Shown here: one piece after another, positions 7,495 to 15,767 of the stretch
Layout of the letters: each line of letters begins with the position of its first letter
Numbering within the stretch: position 1 is the first letter of the stretch
NCBI GenBank assembly: GCA_022706625.1
Contig: JAKJCD010000002.1
Coordinates: 1-26,549 of the forward strand
Source: Bacillota bacterium
GTDB lineage: Bacteria; Bacillota; Clostridia; Peptostreptococcales; Anaerovoracaceae
DNA length: 26,549 bases
Direction: 5' to 3'
Translations under genes and position numbers: made by a program
Notes under the pieces: generated by a model
The model's input: only the letters and a program-made list of their open reading frames with translations
Told to the model about the DNA's origin: nothing
Database searches by the model: none

Positions 7495-8025
7495 ATGAAG
7501 GTTTTAGAACTTTTAGACGAAATCGAAGATATTGTCGAAAACAGTTCCCGCTTTCCGATGACAGGAAAAATACTGGTTGATGCGGAAGAGTTACTTGAGA
7601 TCGTCAGGGAAATAAGAATCGAACTGCCGGATGAGATCCAGCAGGCGCAGTGGATAAAAGATGAGCGTCAGAGAATACTTGATGAAGCGAAAAGAGAATA
7701 TGAAACGGTTTTGAAAGAGGCAAGGACACAAGCTGAATCCCTGATCGAAAATGATGATATAACTGTAAAAGCAAAAGCCAGGGCGGAGGAGATCATGGAC
7801 GTTGCCGAAACCAATGTTAAAAACCTGAAAATGAGCACTTTCGACTACATAGACAGTATCTTGTATAATTTTCAGGACAAAATGGATCAGCTAAATGCGG
7901 TTTACTTTACAGACATGTTCAATGCACTCCAGAAAACCTTTGACGACATCAATACAACCCTAACCGACAACAGGAACGAAATCAAAGATATGATATACAA
8001 GACTCAGGTGGAGAATAACTCTTAA
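7495..8025 (+). CDS. Coiled-coil protein of unknown function, ATP synthase b/E-subunit-like
   Basis: A 176-residue, highly charged protein with no membrane segment. Residues about 50-100 (DEIQQAQWIKDERQRILDEA and onward) form an alanine-, glutamate- and lysine-rich helix with heptad-like spacing. It resembles the stalk subunits of ATP synthases (b or V-type E/H) and DivIVA-like proteins, but no diagnostic motif is present. The N-terminus MKVLELLDEIEDIVENSSRF and the C-terminal helix ending in KTQVENNS are also helical. A GGAGGG site at 7480-7485 precedes the ATG. Proteins of this type are found next to coaD in several Clostridia, to my recollection. It is probably in the rsmD-coaD operon; the role is unknown. 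Confidence 0.7.
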   Translation: MKVLELLDEIEDIVENSSRFPMTGKILVDAEELLEIVREIRIELPDEIQQAQWIKDERQRILDEAKREYETVLKEARTQAESLIENDDITVKAKARAEEIMDVAETNVKNLKMSTFDYIDSILYNFQDKMDQLNAVYFTDMFNALQKTFDDINTTLTDNRNEIKDMIYKTQVENNS

Positions 8026-8100
8026 CTCAGACGATCTTGATTGATTATTGATTTTTACCGCACTCCGAATATTACCCATAAACTATGAATACTATTGACT

Positions 8101-9255
8101 ATGAAAAGTACGGTACTTAGTTCTGGGAGATATAAAGCGGCAGGGATAATCGTCTCTATGGCGGCTCTTTCCATGGTTTTTTTCCCGGCAGTGGTTTTAA
8201 AATCAGCTCAACAAGGGATAGAGCTGTGGGCAGTTTCCGTGCTGCCCGCATTACTGCCCTTTTTTTTATGCTCGGATTTAATGATTTCTTTGGGAATTCC
8301 CTCAATTGTGGGAGCAGTTTTTGAAAAACCTTTTCAAAAGCTTTTCGGTACTCCGGGATCATCGGCTTTCGTATTCATTATCAGCATTACTTCCGGTTAT
8401 CCCATGGGTGCTAAAATCATCGGTCAAATGCGAAGAAGTGGAGATTTGAAAGATCGGGACGGGATAAGAATGCTTTCTTTTTGTTCTAATTCCGGTCCGT
8501 TGTTCATGCTTGGCACAGTGGGAGCTGGTTTTCTGCATTCCCCGGAAGCCGGCGTTGTAATAGCTTTCTCCCATTATGCTGCTGCTATAATCAACGGCCT
8601 GTTATTTCGCACTTCAGAAAAGAAAGAAACAGATGGAAGAAATATCAACAGAAACCAATACGCAGATTTGACTGGAGAAAAGAAAAGTATACTGGATATG
8701 CTGACGAGCTCCATGCTGTCCTCGGTAAAAACCCTTTTTATTATTTGCTGCTATATTATTATTTTTACTTATGCCACAGATTTATTGGATATGACAGGAG
8801 TATTCTGCGGGCTGAAGAGTCAGCACAATACCGGCTTCATTAAAGGATTATTTGAAATGACAATAGGTCTTAATGATATATCCGTCTCCTCTGATGCAGG
8901 GCTCAGGCTAAAATGTACAATGTCGGCTTTTCTTGTATCCTTTGGAGGACTGTCTGTTATGGCTCAATCAATGAGTGTTTTAAAAGGCTTGAAAATAAAT
9001 GGACTTACTTATCTTTGGATCAAGCTATCTCATGGAATCATCGCCGGGCTTTTAGCTTACTGTTTCGCTCCTTTTTTCTTAAACAGGGCGGTACATGATG
9101 TCGGGCTTTTCGGCGGATTTACAAATGCCTTTCAATCCGGGTTTCTGATGCAATTGCTATTCTCGACTAAGATGATTATAATTATTACAGCATTATTCAT
9201 TTTGACCGTTGCAATTGAACTTCTTATGTCTTCCGGAAAGGAGACGAAGGATTGA
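8101..9255 (+). CDS. ylbJ: Sporulation integral membrane protein YlbJ-like
   Basis: This is a polytopic membrane protein of about 384 residues with roughly eight hydrophobic segments, among them GIIVSMAALSMVFFPAVV, AVSVLPALLPFFLCSDLMI and an ISITSGYPMGAKIIGQMRR block typical of the YlbJ/nucleoside-gate family. In Bacillus, YlbJ is a mother-cell (sigma-E) protein needed for spore formation. The start is uncertain: ATG 8101 gives a full first membrane helix but has no clear ribosome binding site, and a TTG lies at 8095. The context coaD-ylbJ-tmcAL matches Bacillus ylbI-ylbJ-ylbM. Its stop overlaps the tmcAL start. Confidence 0.85.
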   Translation: MKSTVLSSGRYKAAGIIVSMAALSMVFFPAVVLKSAQQGIELWAVSVLPALLPFFLCSDLMISLGIPSIVGAVFEKPFQKLFGTPGSSAFVFIISITSGYPMGAKIIGQMRRSGDLKDRDGIRMLSFCSNSGPLFMLGTVGAGFLHSPEAGVVIAFSHYAAAIINGLLFRTSEKKETDGRNINRNQYADLTGEKKSILDMLTSSMLSSVKTLFIICCYIIIFTYATDLLDMTGVFCGLKSQHNTGFIKGLFEMTIGLNDISVSSDAGLRLKCTMSAFLVSFGGLSVMAQSMSVLKGLKINGLTYLWIKLSHGIIAGLLAYCFAPFFLNRAVHDVGLFGGFTNAFQSGFLMQLLFSTKMIIIITALFILTVAIELLMSSGKETKD

Positions 9256-10490
9256 ACAATATTGGTATTATTGCCGAATACAACCCCTTTCACAACGGAC
9301 ATCTGCACCACTTGAACGAATCTAAAAAGCTGGGAGATCCGAATCATATTATCGCTGTAATGAGCGGCGACTTTACCCAGAGAGGTGAACCCGCAATATA
9401 CGACAAATGGATCCGGGCAGAAATGGCTGTAAAAAACGGAGTAGATCTGGTAATAGAGCTTCCTTTCGCTTTTGCATGTAATAATGCGGAATATTTTGCT
9501 TTAGGGGGATTGAACATTCTATACGGATTAGGTTGCGTGACACATTTTTCTTTTGGCAGTGAGTCCGGTGACTTGAATAAACTCATCAAAGCGGCGGAAC
9601 TTCTGGCCTATGAGGACTCAAATTATCAGGAAGCATTGAAAGGCTTCATGGATAAAGGATTTTCATATCCGCGGTCAAGGTCTGAAGCCTTGAAAAGCCT
9701 CGGGATGACCGAAGCGGCATCCTTAGTCCGGGATCCCAATAATATACTGGCCGTCGAATACATGAAACAATGGATACGTTTAGGAAGAAAGATGGAACCT
9801 ATCACAATCAAGCGGATAGGAAGTGATTATCATGACAATGAAATTTCCTATCCTTTGGCCAGCGCAACTGCAATCAGGAGAGAAATCTCAGGAGGTTCCG
9901 GCATTTTACAGATCAAACAAGCGATACCGAAAACTACTGCGGAAATCATGGATCGCATAGACAGAAAGCCAATCATTGATTCAGAAGGTTTTTTTGACAT
10001 ATTGATTTATAAAATACTTACATCTGCAAACGAAGAATTGGCCGAGGTGTTCAGTGCGGGAGAAGGACTAGAGAACAGATTAAAAAAGGCCATAATAAAA
10101 TGCAGAAACGTCGAGGAGCTTATTGATGCGGTGCTTTCTAAGCGATATACAAGAACAAGAATCAGGAGGCTTTTACTCCATATCTTGACTTGTTTAACAA
10201 AGGAAAGCTTCAGTAATATAATTGATAGGCCGGCTTTATATGCACGAGTCCTGGGCTTCTCCGATAAAGGTGCAAAATTGCTTCGGCATATAAACCAAAA
10301 CAAATGCTCCAAGATCCCTATAATCACCAATATCAATAAAGAACCCGGAACGGATGATCCTGTATGGACACTGCTTCGTTACGATGTGCTGGCATCGGAT
10401 ATTTACAACCTGATTGCGCAGAATGAACTTTATTCACGATCGGATTACAGAGCCGTTCCATATTTTGAAAACAGATTCAGCGGCAGTTGA
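9252..10490 (+). CDS. tmcAL: tRNA(Met) cytidine acetate ligase TmcAL
   Basis: TmcAL (YlbM) activates acetate with ATP and transfers it to C34 of elongator tRNA-Met, making N4-acetylcytidine. The 412-residue protein begins NNIGIIAEYNPFHNGHLHHL, the nucleotidyltransferase HxGH signature, followed by VMSGDFTQRGEPAIYDKW and the conserved ELPFAFACNNAEYFALGG. The start is TTG 9252, overlapping the ylbJ stop (TTGA), with AAAGGAG about 8 bases upstream. It is one of several TTG starts in this region. It is followed by ackA, whose substrate and product pool includes acetate. Confidence 0.95.
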   Translation: MNNIGIIAEYNPFHNGHLHHLNESKKLGDPNHIIAVMSGDFTQRGEPAIYDKWIRAEMAVKNGVDLVIELPFAFACNNAEYFALGGLNILYGLGCVTHFSFGSESGDLNKLIKAAELLAYEDSNYQEALKGFMDKGFSYPRSRSEALKSLGMTEAASLVRDPNNILAVEYMKQWIRLGRKMEPITIKRIGSDYHDNEISYPLASATAIRREISGGSGILQIKQAIPKTTAEIMDRIDRKPIIDSEGFFDILIYKILTSANEELAEVFSAGEGLENRLKKAIIKCRNVEELIDAVLSKRYTRTRIRRLLLHILTCLTKESFSNIIDRPALYARVLGFSDKGAKLLRHINQNKCSKIPIITNINKEPGTDDPVWTLLRYDVLASDIYNLIAQNELYSRSDYRAVPYFENRFSGS

Positions 10491-10522
10491 TATTTCTTAT
10501 AGATTTTACCGGGCATTAGGTC

Positions 10523-10528
10523 TATAAT
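10523..10528 (+). promoter_or_regulatory. Possible -10 element for ackA
   Basis: A perfect TATAAT lies 75 bases before the ackA start, but the -35 region about 17 bases upstream (GATTTT) is poor. It may give ackA a transcript separate from tmcAL. Confidence 0.35.
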
Positions 10529-10603
10529 CAGTTTAGGTGAATAAATCAGGCTGTTTGTCTGAAAATATTTAAATATGTACGCGTAATGAAAAGGAGTAAG
10601 AGA

Positions 10604-11806
10604 ATGAAGGTATTAGTCGTAAACTGCGGAAGTTCATCATTGAAATATCAGGTTCTTGATATGGACACCTCCACACTGCTGGCAAAGGGACTGGTTGAGA
10701 GGATCGGCATAGAAGGTTCCGTGATGAGGCATGAAAAAATCGGGATGGACAAGTATATTTTTGAAGCACCGATGAAGAACCACAAAGATGCCATAGGCTA
10801 TGTTCTTGAAGCATTGACAGATAAGGAGCACGGTATAGTCGCATCCATGGAAGAAATCAGTGCCGTGGGGCACAGGGTAGTGCATGCGGGAGAGAAATAT
10901 GCTTCCTCCGTTCTGATTACTGAAGATGTTATGGCAGCGTTGGAGGAATGCATAGACCTGGCGCCTCTCCATAATCCGCCGAATATTCTCGGAATAAGAG
11001 CCTGCCAGGAATTGATGCCCAAGACTCCGATGGTTGGAGTTTTCGATACTGCTTTCCATCAGACGATGAAGCCTGAAATATACCTTTATGCCATACCTTA
11101 TGAACTCTATGAGAAATACAAAATCAGAAAATACGGATTCCATGGGACGAGTCACAAATACGTCTCGATGAGAGCAGCAGCATTGCTGGGAAAAGACTAC
11201 AATGATGTCAAAATAATAACCTGCCATCTGGGCAACGGCGCCAGCTGCGCCGCTGTTAAAAATGGTGTTTGCATCGATACCAGCATGGGCTTTACTCCTT
11301 TGGACGGTCTTGTCATGGGCACAAGATCAGGCGCCATCGATCCTGCCGTCATTACATTTATTGCAGAAAAAGAAGGCATAGGGGCTGACGAAGTAATTAA
11401 TATCTTAAACAAAAAGTCGGGTGTCGCCGGGATCTCGGGGGTCAGCAATGATTTCAGAGATTTGGAAGAAGCAGAAGCTAAAGGAAATACAAGAGCCACA
11501 CTGGCTCTGAATATTTTTGCAAACCGCGTCAAATCATTTATTGGATCTTATATGGCCGAAATGAACGGAGCAGATGCCATTGTATTCACCGCGGGTGTAG
11601 GGGAAAATGATATAGGAATGAGGAAGCTTATATGTTCCGAGCTTGAGAACATAGGAATAAAGCTGGATGATGAAAAGAACAGTATAAGATGTGAGGAATG
11701 CATAGTAAGCAAGGATGATTCCAAGATTAAAATTATGGTGATACCCACCAACGAAGAGTTGATGATAGCGCTGGATACTGTGGACATAATAAGAAATCTC
11801 AAGTAA
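10604..11806 (+). CDS. ackA: Acetate kinase
   Basis: AckA interconverts acetyl phosphate plus ADP and acetate plus ATP, a main ATP source in fermenting Clostridia. At exactly 400 residues, all characterised active-site positions line up: Asn7 (VVNCGSS), Arg91 (GHRVVHAG), Asp148 (VFDTAFHQ), His180 (YGFHGTSH), Arg241 (GTRSG) and Glu384 (NEELMIA). AAAAGGAG at 10587-10594 places the start at ATG 10604 instead of the in-frame ATG at 10586. No pta gene is adjacent. tmcAL lies upstream and rpmF downstream. The stop is followed after 7 bases by the rpmF promoter. Confidence 0.98.
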   Translation: MKVLVVNCGSSSLKYQVLDMDTSTLLAKGLVERIGIEGSVMRHEKIGMDKYIFEAPMKNHKDAIGYVLEALTDKEHGIVASMEEISAVGHRVVHAGEKYASSVLITEDVMAALEECIDLAPLHNPPNILGIRACQELMPKTPMVGVFDTAFHQTMKPEIYLYAIPYELYEKYKIRKYGFHGTSHKYVSMRAAALLGKDYNDVKIITCHLGNGASCAAVKNGVCIDTSMGFTPLDGLVMGTRSGAIDPAVITFIAEKEGIGADEVINILNKKSGVAGISGVSNDFRDLEEAEAKGNTRATLALNIFANRVKSFIGSYMAEMNGADAIVFTAGVGENDIGMRKLICSELENIGIKLDDEKNSIRCEECIVSKDDSKIKIMVIPTNEELMIALDTVDIIRNLK

Positions 11807-11813
11807 AAATGCG

Positions 11814-11842
11814 TTGACAAAGTAATGGGCTCGATATATAAT
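11814..11842 (+). promoter_or_regulatory. Consensus sigma-A promoter of rpmF
   Basis: A perfect TTGACA (11814-11819), a 17-base spacer and a perfect TATAAT (11837-11842). It lies 35 bases upstream of the rpmF start and right after the ackA stop, so L32 is made from its own strong promoter. Confidence 0.93.
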
Positions 11843-11877
11843 TTGTGACGTTCGTATAAAAGAAGGAGGTGTTAAGT

Positions 11878-12060
11878 ATGGCAGTACCAAAAAGAAGAAC
11901 TTCGAGCGCAAGAAGAGATAAAAGAAGATCTCCTAATATGAAGATGACAGCTCCTGCATTATCCACATGTTCAAAGTGTCACGAGCCTAAACTTCCGCAT
12001 AGGGTGTGCCCCAATTGCAACTACTACGATGGTAAAGAAGTCGTATCTTCGGAATCCTGA
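11878..12060 (+). CDS. rpmF: 50S ribosomal protein L32 (bL32)
   Basis: A 60-residue basic ribosomal protein beginning MAVPKRRTSSARRDKRRS, with a zinc ribbon of CSKC (31-34) and CPNC (44-47), so it is the zinc-binding form. AGAAGGAGGTG at 11861-11871 sets ATG 11878 as start. In most Firmicutes a DUF177 (YceD) gene precedes it and plsX follows it; neither is present here. It has its own consensus promoter and a strong terminator, so it forms a compact single-gene unit. Confidence 0.97.
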   Translation: MAVPKRRTSSARRDKRRSPNMKMTAPALSTCSKCHEPKLPHRVCPNCNYYDGKEVVSSES

Positions 12061-12085
12061 TCAGACTGTCTCTGACTTGAACTCA

Positions 12086-12114
12086 AATCGCCGGCATAAA
12101 GCCGGCGATTTTTT
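12086..12114 (+). terminator. Intrinsic terminator of rpmF
   Basis: AATCGCCGGC (12086-12095), loop ATAAA, GCCGGCGATT (12101-12110), then TTTT. This is a perfect 10-bp stem. It lies between convergent rpmF and dapB; read from the minus strand the hairpin is the same but the T tail is only two bases, so it may act weakly for dapB too. Confidence 0.93.
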
Positions 12115-12128
12115 AAGGCACTTTTGCA

Positions 12129-12818
12129 TCATAAATCATTAAGATCATTCATATCATAAAGACCAGGCTTGCTGTTGATAATAAAAGAAGCGGCTCTAAG
12201 AGCTCCACGGGCAAATATTTTGCGGGAATATGCGGTATGGGTCAATGTCAGGACTTCATCGGAGCCTGCAAAATATACGGTATGTTCTCCGGGAACAGCA
12301 CCAATCCGAAGTGCCGTAATTTTGGCAGTGCAGTTTTTTAACGAATCTTCTAAAAGATAGGCGGTACCGCTGGGGGAATCCTTTTTATTTTTATGATGTA
12401 TTTCGAAAATCCCGGTTTCGAATTCGCCGCACAATATCGAAGAAATTAATGATATTGCTTTGCATAGAGCATTTATTCCAAGCGACATATTAGCTGATTG
12501 AAATATGGGTATCTGTTTAGCTGCTTCTTGTATTATACGATGCTCTTCAGGGCCGAGCCCGGTGGTAGCGATGACCACCGGCGTTCCATGAAGAATGCAC
12601 CAGCCCAGAAGCCCTTTTATTGCGGTTGGATTGGAAAAATCGATCACCACATCGACTTTCTTCGTGACAAAAGTAAAATCCCTGTAAATCGGATATGGAA
12701 GATCCCCGATGCACTCTATGTCTATACCGCATAATACTTTGTGTTCGTTTTCTTCAAATATCATTTCTGTCAGTATGCGGCCCATGCGGCCGCCGCATCC
12801 ATGGATTACAATATTCAT
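12129..12818 (-). CDS. dapB: 4-hydroxy-tetrahydrodipicolinate reductase
   Basis: DapB reduces hydroxy-tetrahydrodipicolinate to tetrahydrodipicolinate with NAD(P)H, for lysine and meso-DAP. The 229-residue protein is somewhat shorter than the usual 240-270 but complete: Rossmann start IHGCGGRMGR, ATTGLG, and the active-site block EIHHKNKKDSPSGTA, with the proton donor His142 and Lys145. The C-terminus keeps FARGALRAASFI and KPGLY. AAGGAG precedes the ATG and overlaps the dapA stop region (9-base gap), so it is the third gene of an asd-dapA-dapB operon. Confidence 0.96.
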   Translation of the reverse strand: MNIVIHGCGGRMGRILTEMIFEENEHKVLCGIDIECIGDLPYPIYRDFTFVTKKVDVVIDFSNPTAIKGLLGWCILHGTPVVIATTGLGPEEHRIIQEAAKQIPIFQSANMSLGINALCKAISLISSILCGEFETGIFEIHHKNKKDSPSGTAYLLEDSLKNCTAKITALRIGAVPGEHTVYFAGSDEVLTLTHTAYSRKIFARGALRAASFIINSKPGLYDMNDLNDL

Positions 12819-12827
12819 AATAACTCC

Positions 12828-13706
12828 TTAAAGCAAACCACAGGCTGTCATCTCTTTTTTTATTGCATTTAACGATGACGGTTCCGGAGCACAAAGGGGG
12901 AGCCGGTACTCAAGCTCTATCATTCCCATAAGGTGCAGAGCGGCTTTTACGGGGATGGGATTTACTTCACAGAACAATGCATCGATAAGAGATTTATATG
13001 ACAGCTGGATCCGCGCAGCGCTGCTAACATCGCCTTTTAAATAATCATCGACCATTAGACTGACCTGCTTGGGTGCTATGTTGGCTAATACGGAAATAGC
13101 TCCCGAACCGCCCATAGAAAGAAGCGGAACAATGATCTCGTCATTACCAGAATATAGAGCAAAATCCTTATCGACGTATTTTGCTATCTCTACGACCTGA
13201 GCCATATTCCCGCTTGCTTCTTTAATCGCGACGATATTTGGGTGCCCGCATAGTTCAGAGACGGCAAAAGGACTGATGTTTACGCCGGTCCGCCCCGGTA
13301 CCGAATAGAGGATCACAGGGATGTCCACCAGGTCGGCTATGGCGGTATAGTGTGTTATCAATCCTTTTTGAGTACATTTGTTATAATATGGTGTTACCAG
13401 AAGCAGCCCGTCTGCTCCTTCCTGTTCCAATGCCATACTCATTTCGATAGCATGGCGGGTGTCGTTGCTTCCCGCACCGGCAATGACCGGCACTTTCCCA
13501 TCAGCTTCTCTTACGGCATATCGGACCGTTTCTATATGTTCTTCATCGTTAAGAGTAGATGCCTCTCCAGTAGTTCCGCAGATCACCAATCCGTCGATGC
13601 CCTGAAGGATCTGCCAGTCGATAAGCCTGCCAAGTGCTGGGAAATCGACCTTTCCGTCTTTAAATGGTGTTACAAGAGCAGTAGCTGCACCTGTAAACAA
13701 TGTCAT
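12828..13706 (-). CDS. dapA: 4-hydroxy-tetrahydrodipicolinate synthase
   Basis: DapA condenses pyruvate and aspartate semialdehyde, the committing step towards DAP and lysine; in spore formers it also feeds dipicolinate. The 292-residue TIM barrel shows the Schiff-base Lys162 in VAIKEASGN, Tyr134 and Arg139 in LYSVPGRTG, the Thr pair at 45-46 in CGTTGEAST, and Tyr107/108 in TPYYNK. The ribosome binding site is GTGAGGTG about 8 bases before the ATG. It lies 21 bases downstream of asd, and the order follows the pathway. Confidence 0.98.
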   Translation of the reverse strand: MTLFTGAATALVTPFKDGKVDFPALGRLIDWQILQGIDGLVICGTTGEASTLNDEEHIETVRYAVREADGKVPVIAGAGSNDTRHAIEMSMALEQEGADGLLLVTPYYNKCTQKGLITHYTAIADLVDIPVILYSVPGRTGVNISPFAVSELCGHPNIVAIKEASGNMAQVVEIAKYVDKDFALYSGNDEIIVPLLSMGGSGAISVLANIAPKQVSLMVDDYLKGDVSSAARIQLSYKSLIDALFCEVNPIPVKAALHLMGMIELEYRLPLCAPEPSSLNAIKKEMTACGLL

Positions 13707-13727
13707 CGAAACAACACCTCACTTGCT

Positions 13728-14720
13728 TTATTTTATAAGCAGTTCGGCAATCTGAACGGCATTGGTGGCCGCGCCCTTTCTGATATTATCTGAAACTACC
13801 CAAAGGTTGAGCCCGCTATCTACGCTGTAATCTCTGCGTATCCTGCCTATAAAGACATCGTCTTTGCCGGCGGCCTGACGGGCAAGAGGGTAAACGTTGT
13901 TTTCTGGATCATCAGCCACTGTGCACCCTTTAAAAGATGAAAGCAGACTTCTCACTTCATCCAACTCAAAAGGTTTCTCAAATTCAAGATTTATGGACTC
14001 GCTGTGGGAATCAAACACAGGTACTCGTACAGCAGTGGCGGTTATTCGTATGCTTTCGTCTCCGAGGATTTTTTTTGTTTCGTTTACCATTTTCATTTCC
14101 TCTTTGGTATATCCGTTTTCCAAAAAAGAATCTATATGAGGGAGACAATTGCCGGCAATAGGATGTGGGTAAGCTATCAGAAGATCATTTCCCGCAAGCC
14201 CTTGCTTAAGATCTTCGATGCCTTTTACGCCTGTTCCGGATACGGCTTGATAGGTGGAGAAAACGATTCTCTTTATCCTGTACTTGTCATGAAGCGGTTT
14301 GATAGGCAGCATTGCCTGTATTGTTGAGCAATTAGGATTTGCGATGATTCCTTTGTTGCGCCAGACATCGTCCGGATTGACTTCGGGAACGACTAACGGG
14401 ACATCCGGGTCCATCCGCCATGCGCTGCTGTTATCTACCACTATAACTCCTTTGGCTGCCGCCAAGGGAGCATATTTTTTGCTCGTTTCGCCTCCGGCAG
14501 AGAAAAGTGCTATATCGATGGGAATGTCGAAAGAATGCTCGGTCAGCTCTTCGATTATGTAATCCTTGCCTTTGAAAGAAATGGTTTTACCGGCGGATTT
14601 AGCGGAAGCCATAACATACAGATTATCAAAAGGGAACTCCCTCTCTTCAAGTACTTTTAATACGGTATTCCCGACCACACCGGTTGCGCCGACTACAGCT
14701 AAATTTGGTTTCTTGCTCAT
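13728..14720 (-). CDS. asd: Aspartate-semialdehyde dehydrogenase
   Basis: Asd reduces aspartyl phosphate to aspartate semialdehyde, which feeds lysine/DAP, threonine and methionine synthesis. The 330-residue protein has the NADP-binding GATGVVGNTV, the catalytic Cys131 in ANPNCSTIQ, Gln158 in TYQAVSGTG and the active-site His239 in FDSHSESIN. AAGGAGG lies about 8 bases before the ATG. It is the first gene of the asd-dapA-dapB unit. The upstream gap to the divergent uppP is 202 bases and holds a promoter for each direction, but no room for a full lysine riboswitch was seen. Confidence 0.97.
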   Translation of the reverse strand: MSKKPNLAVVGATGVVGNTVLKVLEEREFPFDNLYVMASAKSAGKTISFKGKDYIIEELTEHSFDIPIDIALFSAGGETSKKYAPLAAAKGVIVVDNSSAWRMDPDVPLVVPEVNPDDVWRNKGIIANPNCSTIQAMLPIKPLHDKYRIKRIVFSTYQAVSGTGVKGIEDLKQGLAGNDLLIAYPHPIAGNCLPHIDSFLENGYTKEEMKMVNETKKILGDESIRITATAVRVPVFDSHSESINLEFEKPFELDEVRSLLSSFKGCTVADDPENNVYPLARQAAGKDDVFIGRIRRDYSVDSGLNLWVVSDNIRKGAATNAVQIAELLIK

Positions 14721-14785
14721 CTTTATCCTCCTTGCAGAATAGTGTATATCAGATCAGTTTATATTGATTTGATTATTAAAAAAGT

Positions 14786-14791
14786 ATTATA
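14786..14791 (-). promoter_or_regulatory. Probable -10 element of the asd operon
   Basis: On the minus strand TATAAT lies about 65 bases before the asd start, in an AT-rich stretch. The -35 is weak (GTTACT at 17 bases, TTACTT at 16). Confidence 0.4.
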
Positions 14792-14854
14792 TATCATTCT
14801 AAACAAAAAGTAACGTGAAAACTGATTTATTTTCAATTCCGCCTGTTAAGGTGA

Positions 14855-14860
14855 TATAAT
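14855..14860 (+). promoter_or_regulatory. Extended -10 promoter of uppP
   Basis: GTGATATAAT at 14851-14860 contains TGn directly before a perfect TATAAT; TTCAAT 17 bases upstream is a weak -35. It would give a leader of about 55 bases before uppP. Confidence 0.55.
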
Positions 14861-14922
14861 TATAAATCAAGCGGAGCGAATCTCTTAACCATAGGCTGCC
14901 GGCGAGAAAGTGAGGAACTACC

Positions 14923-15756
14923 TTGACGTTATTTGAAGGTGTCATCTTGGGGCTTATCCAGGGCTTATCGGAATTTTTGCCCATAAGCAGCTCAGGCCAT
15001 TTAGCTGTTCTGCAGCATTTTTTTGGTATAGAAGGAGAGAATGTCCTTACTTTCGCCGTATTGCTTCACCTCGGGACCCTGATCTCGCTTATTGCAGTTT
15101 ATTATAAAGTGATTTGGGAACTGATTCTTGAGCTCTTGGCAGTGATCAAAGATATTCTATCCGGCAAAGGTTTGCAAATTAATAAAAACACCAACAGAAA
15201 ACTTGGGGTAATGATCATTGCGGCATCTATACCAACGGGTATCATAGCCATGCTTTTTAATGACCTATTTGCAGGTCTTTACAACTCGCTGCCGGCAATA
15301 GGGGTCAGCCTTCTGCTGACAGGCTGTTTTCTGTGGCAGGCGGAACGGATGAATCAAAAGGGAAAGAACGTCGGTGAAGCAAAATATAGGGATGCTTTAT
15401 TTGTGGGGCTTTGTCAGGGGATAGCGATAATACCCGGCATATCCAGATCGGGAGCAACTATAGTGGGGAGCTTATTCTCAGGACTCAATCGGGAGTTTGC
15501 GGTTCAGTTTGCTTTTTTGATCTCTGTTCCCGCTATACTCGGCGCTGCTTTGCTTGAGATCCCCGAAGCATTCGCAGAAGGGTTCGCTGAAGAGATGCTG
15601 CTGCCAATAGTTGCAGGTGTTGCAGCAGCTGCGATCTCGGGCTACATAGCCATTCGAACTATGATAAGGGTCGTTTGCAATAAAAAGCTTTATATATTTT
15701 CGTTATATACTTGGATAGCGGGCAGTTTGCTGCTAATTTACACTTTTATGAATTGA
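14923..15756 (+). CDS. uppP: Undecaprenyl-diphosphatase (BacA type)
   Basis: UppP is a membrane enzyme that removes one phosphate from undecaprenyl diphosphate, so the carrier can be reused for peptidoglycan; it also gives bacitracin tolerance. The 277-residue protein has several membrane helices and both family signatures: GLIQGLSEFLPISSSGHL (Glu17, His26) and PGISRSGATI (Arg175). The start is TTG 14923, with GAGGAA at 14912-14917. It is divergent from the asd operon. The ftsK start follows after 11 bases, so the two may share a transcript. Confidence 0.96.
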   Translation: MTLFEGVILGLIQGLSEFLPISSSGHLAVLQHFFGIEGENVLTFAVLLHLGTLISLIAVYYKVIWELILELLAVIKDILSGKGLQINKNTNRKLGVMIIAASIPTGIIAMLFNDLFAGLYNSLPAIGVSLLLTGCFLWQAERMNQKGKNVGEAKYRDALFVGLCQGIAIIPGISRSGATIVGSLFSGLNREFAVQFAFLISVPAILGAALLEIPEAFAEGFAEEMLLPIVAGVAAAAISGYIAIRTMIRVVCNKKLYIFSLYTWIAGSLLLIYTFMN

Positions 15757-15767
15757 GGATTTGCCCT

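Noticed and set aside
8040..8100. Possible sigma-E promoter of ylbJ (CATAAACT as -10)
   Set aside because: The -10 resembles the consensus, but no matching -35 is found at the expected distance.
10565..10576. Perfect palindrome ATATTTAAATAT upstream of ackA
   Set aside because: Such short AT-only palindromes occur often by chance, and no second copy or regulator was identified.
10637..11227. Minus-strand open frame of 196 codons inside ackA
   Set aside because: It is antisense to conserved acetate kinase coding sequence and shows no recognisable domain.
14721..14922. Lysine riboswitch upstream of asd
   Set aside because: The leader from the likely promoter to asd is only about 60 bases, too short, and none of the conserved core was recognised.
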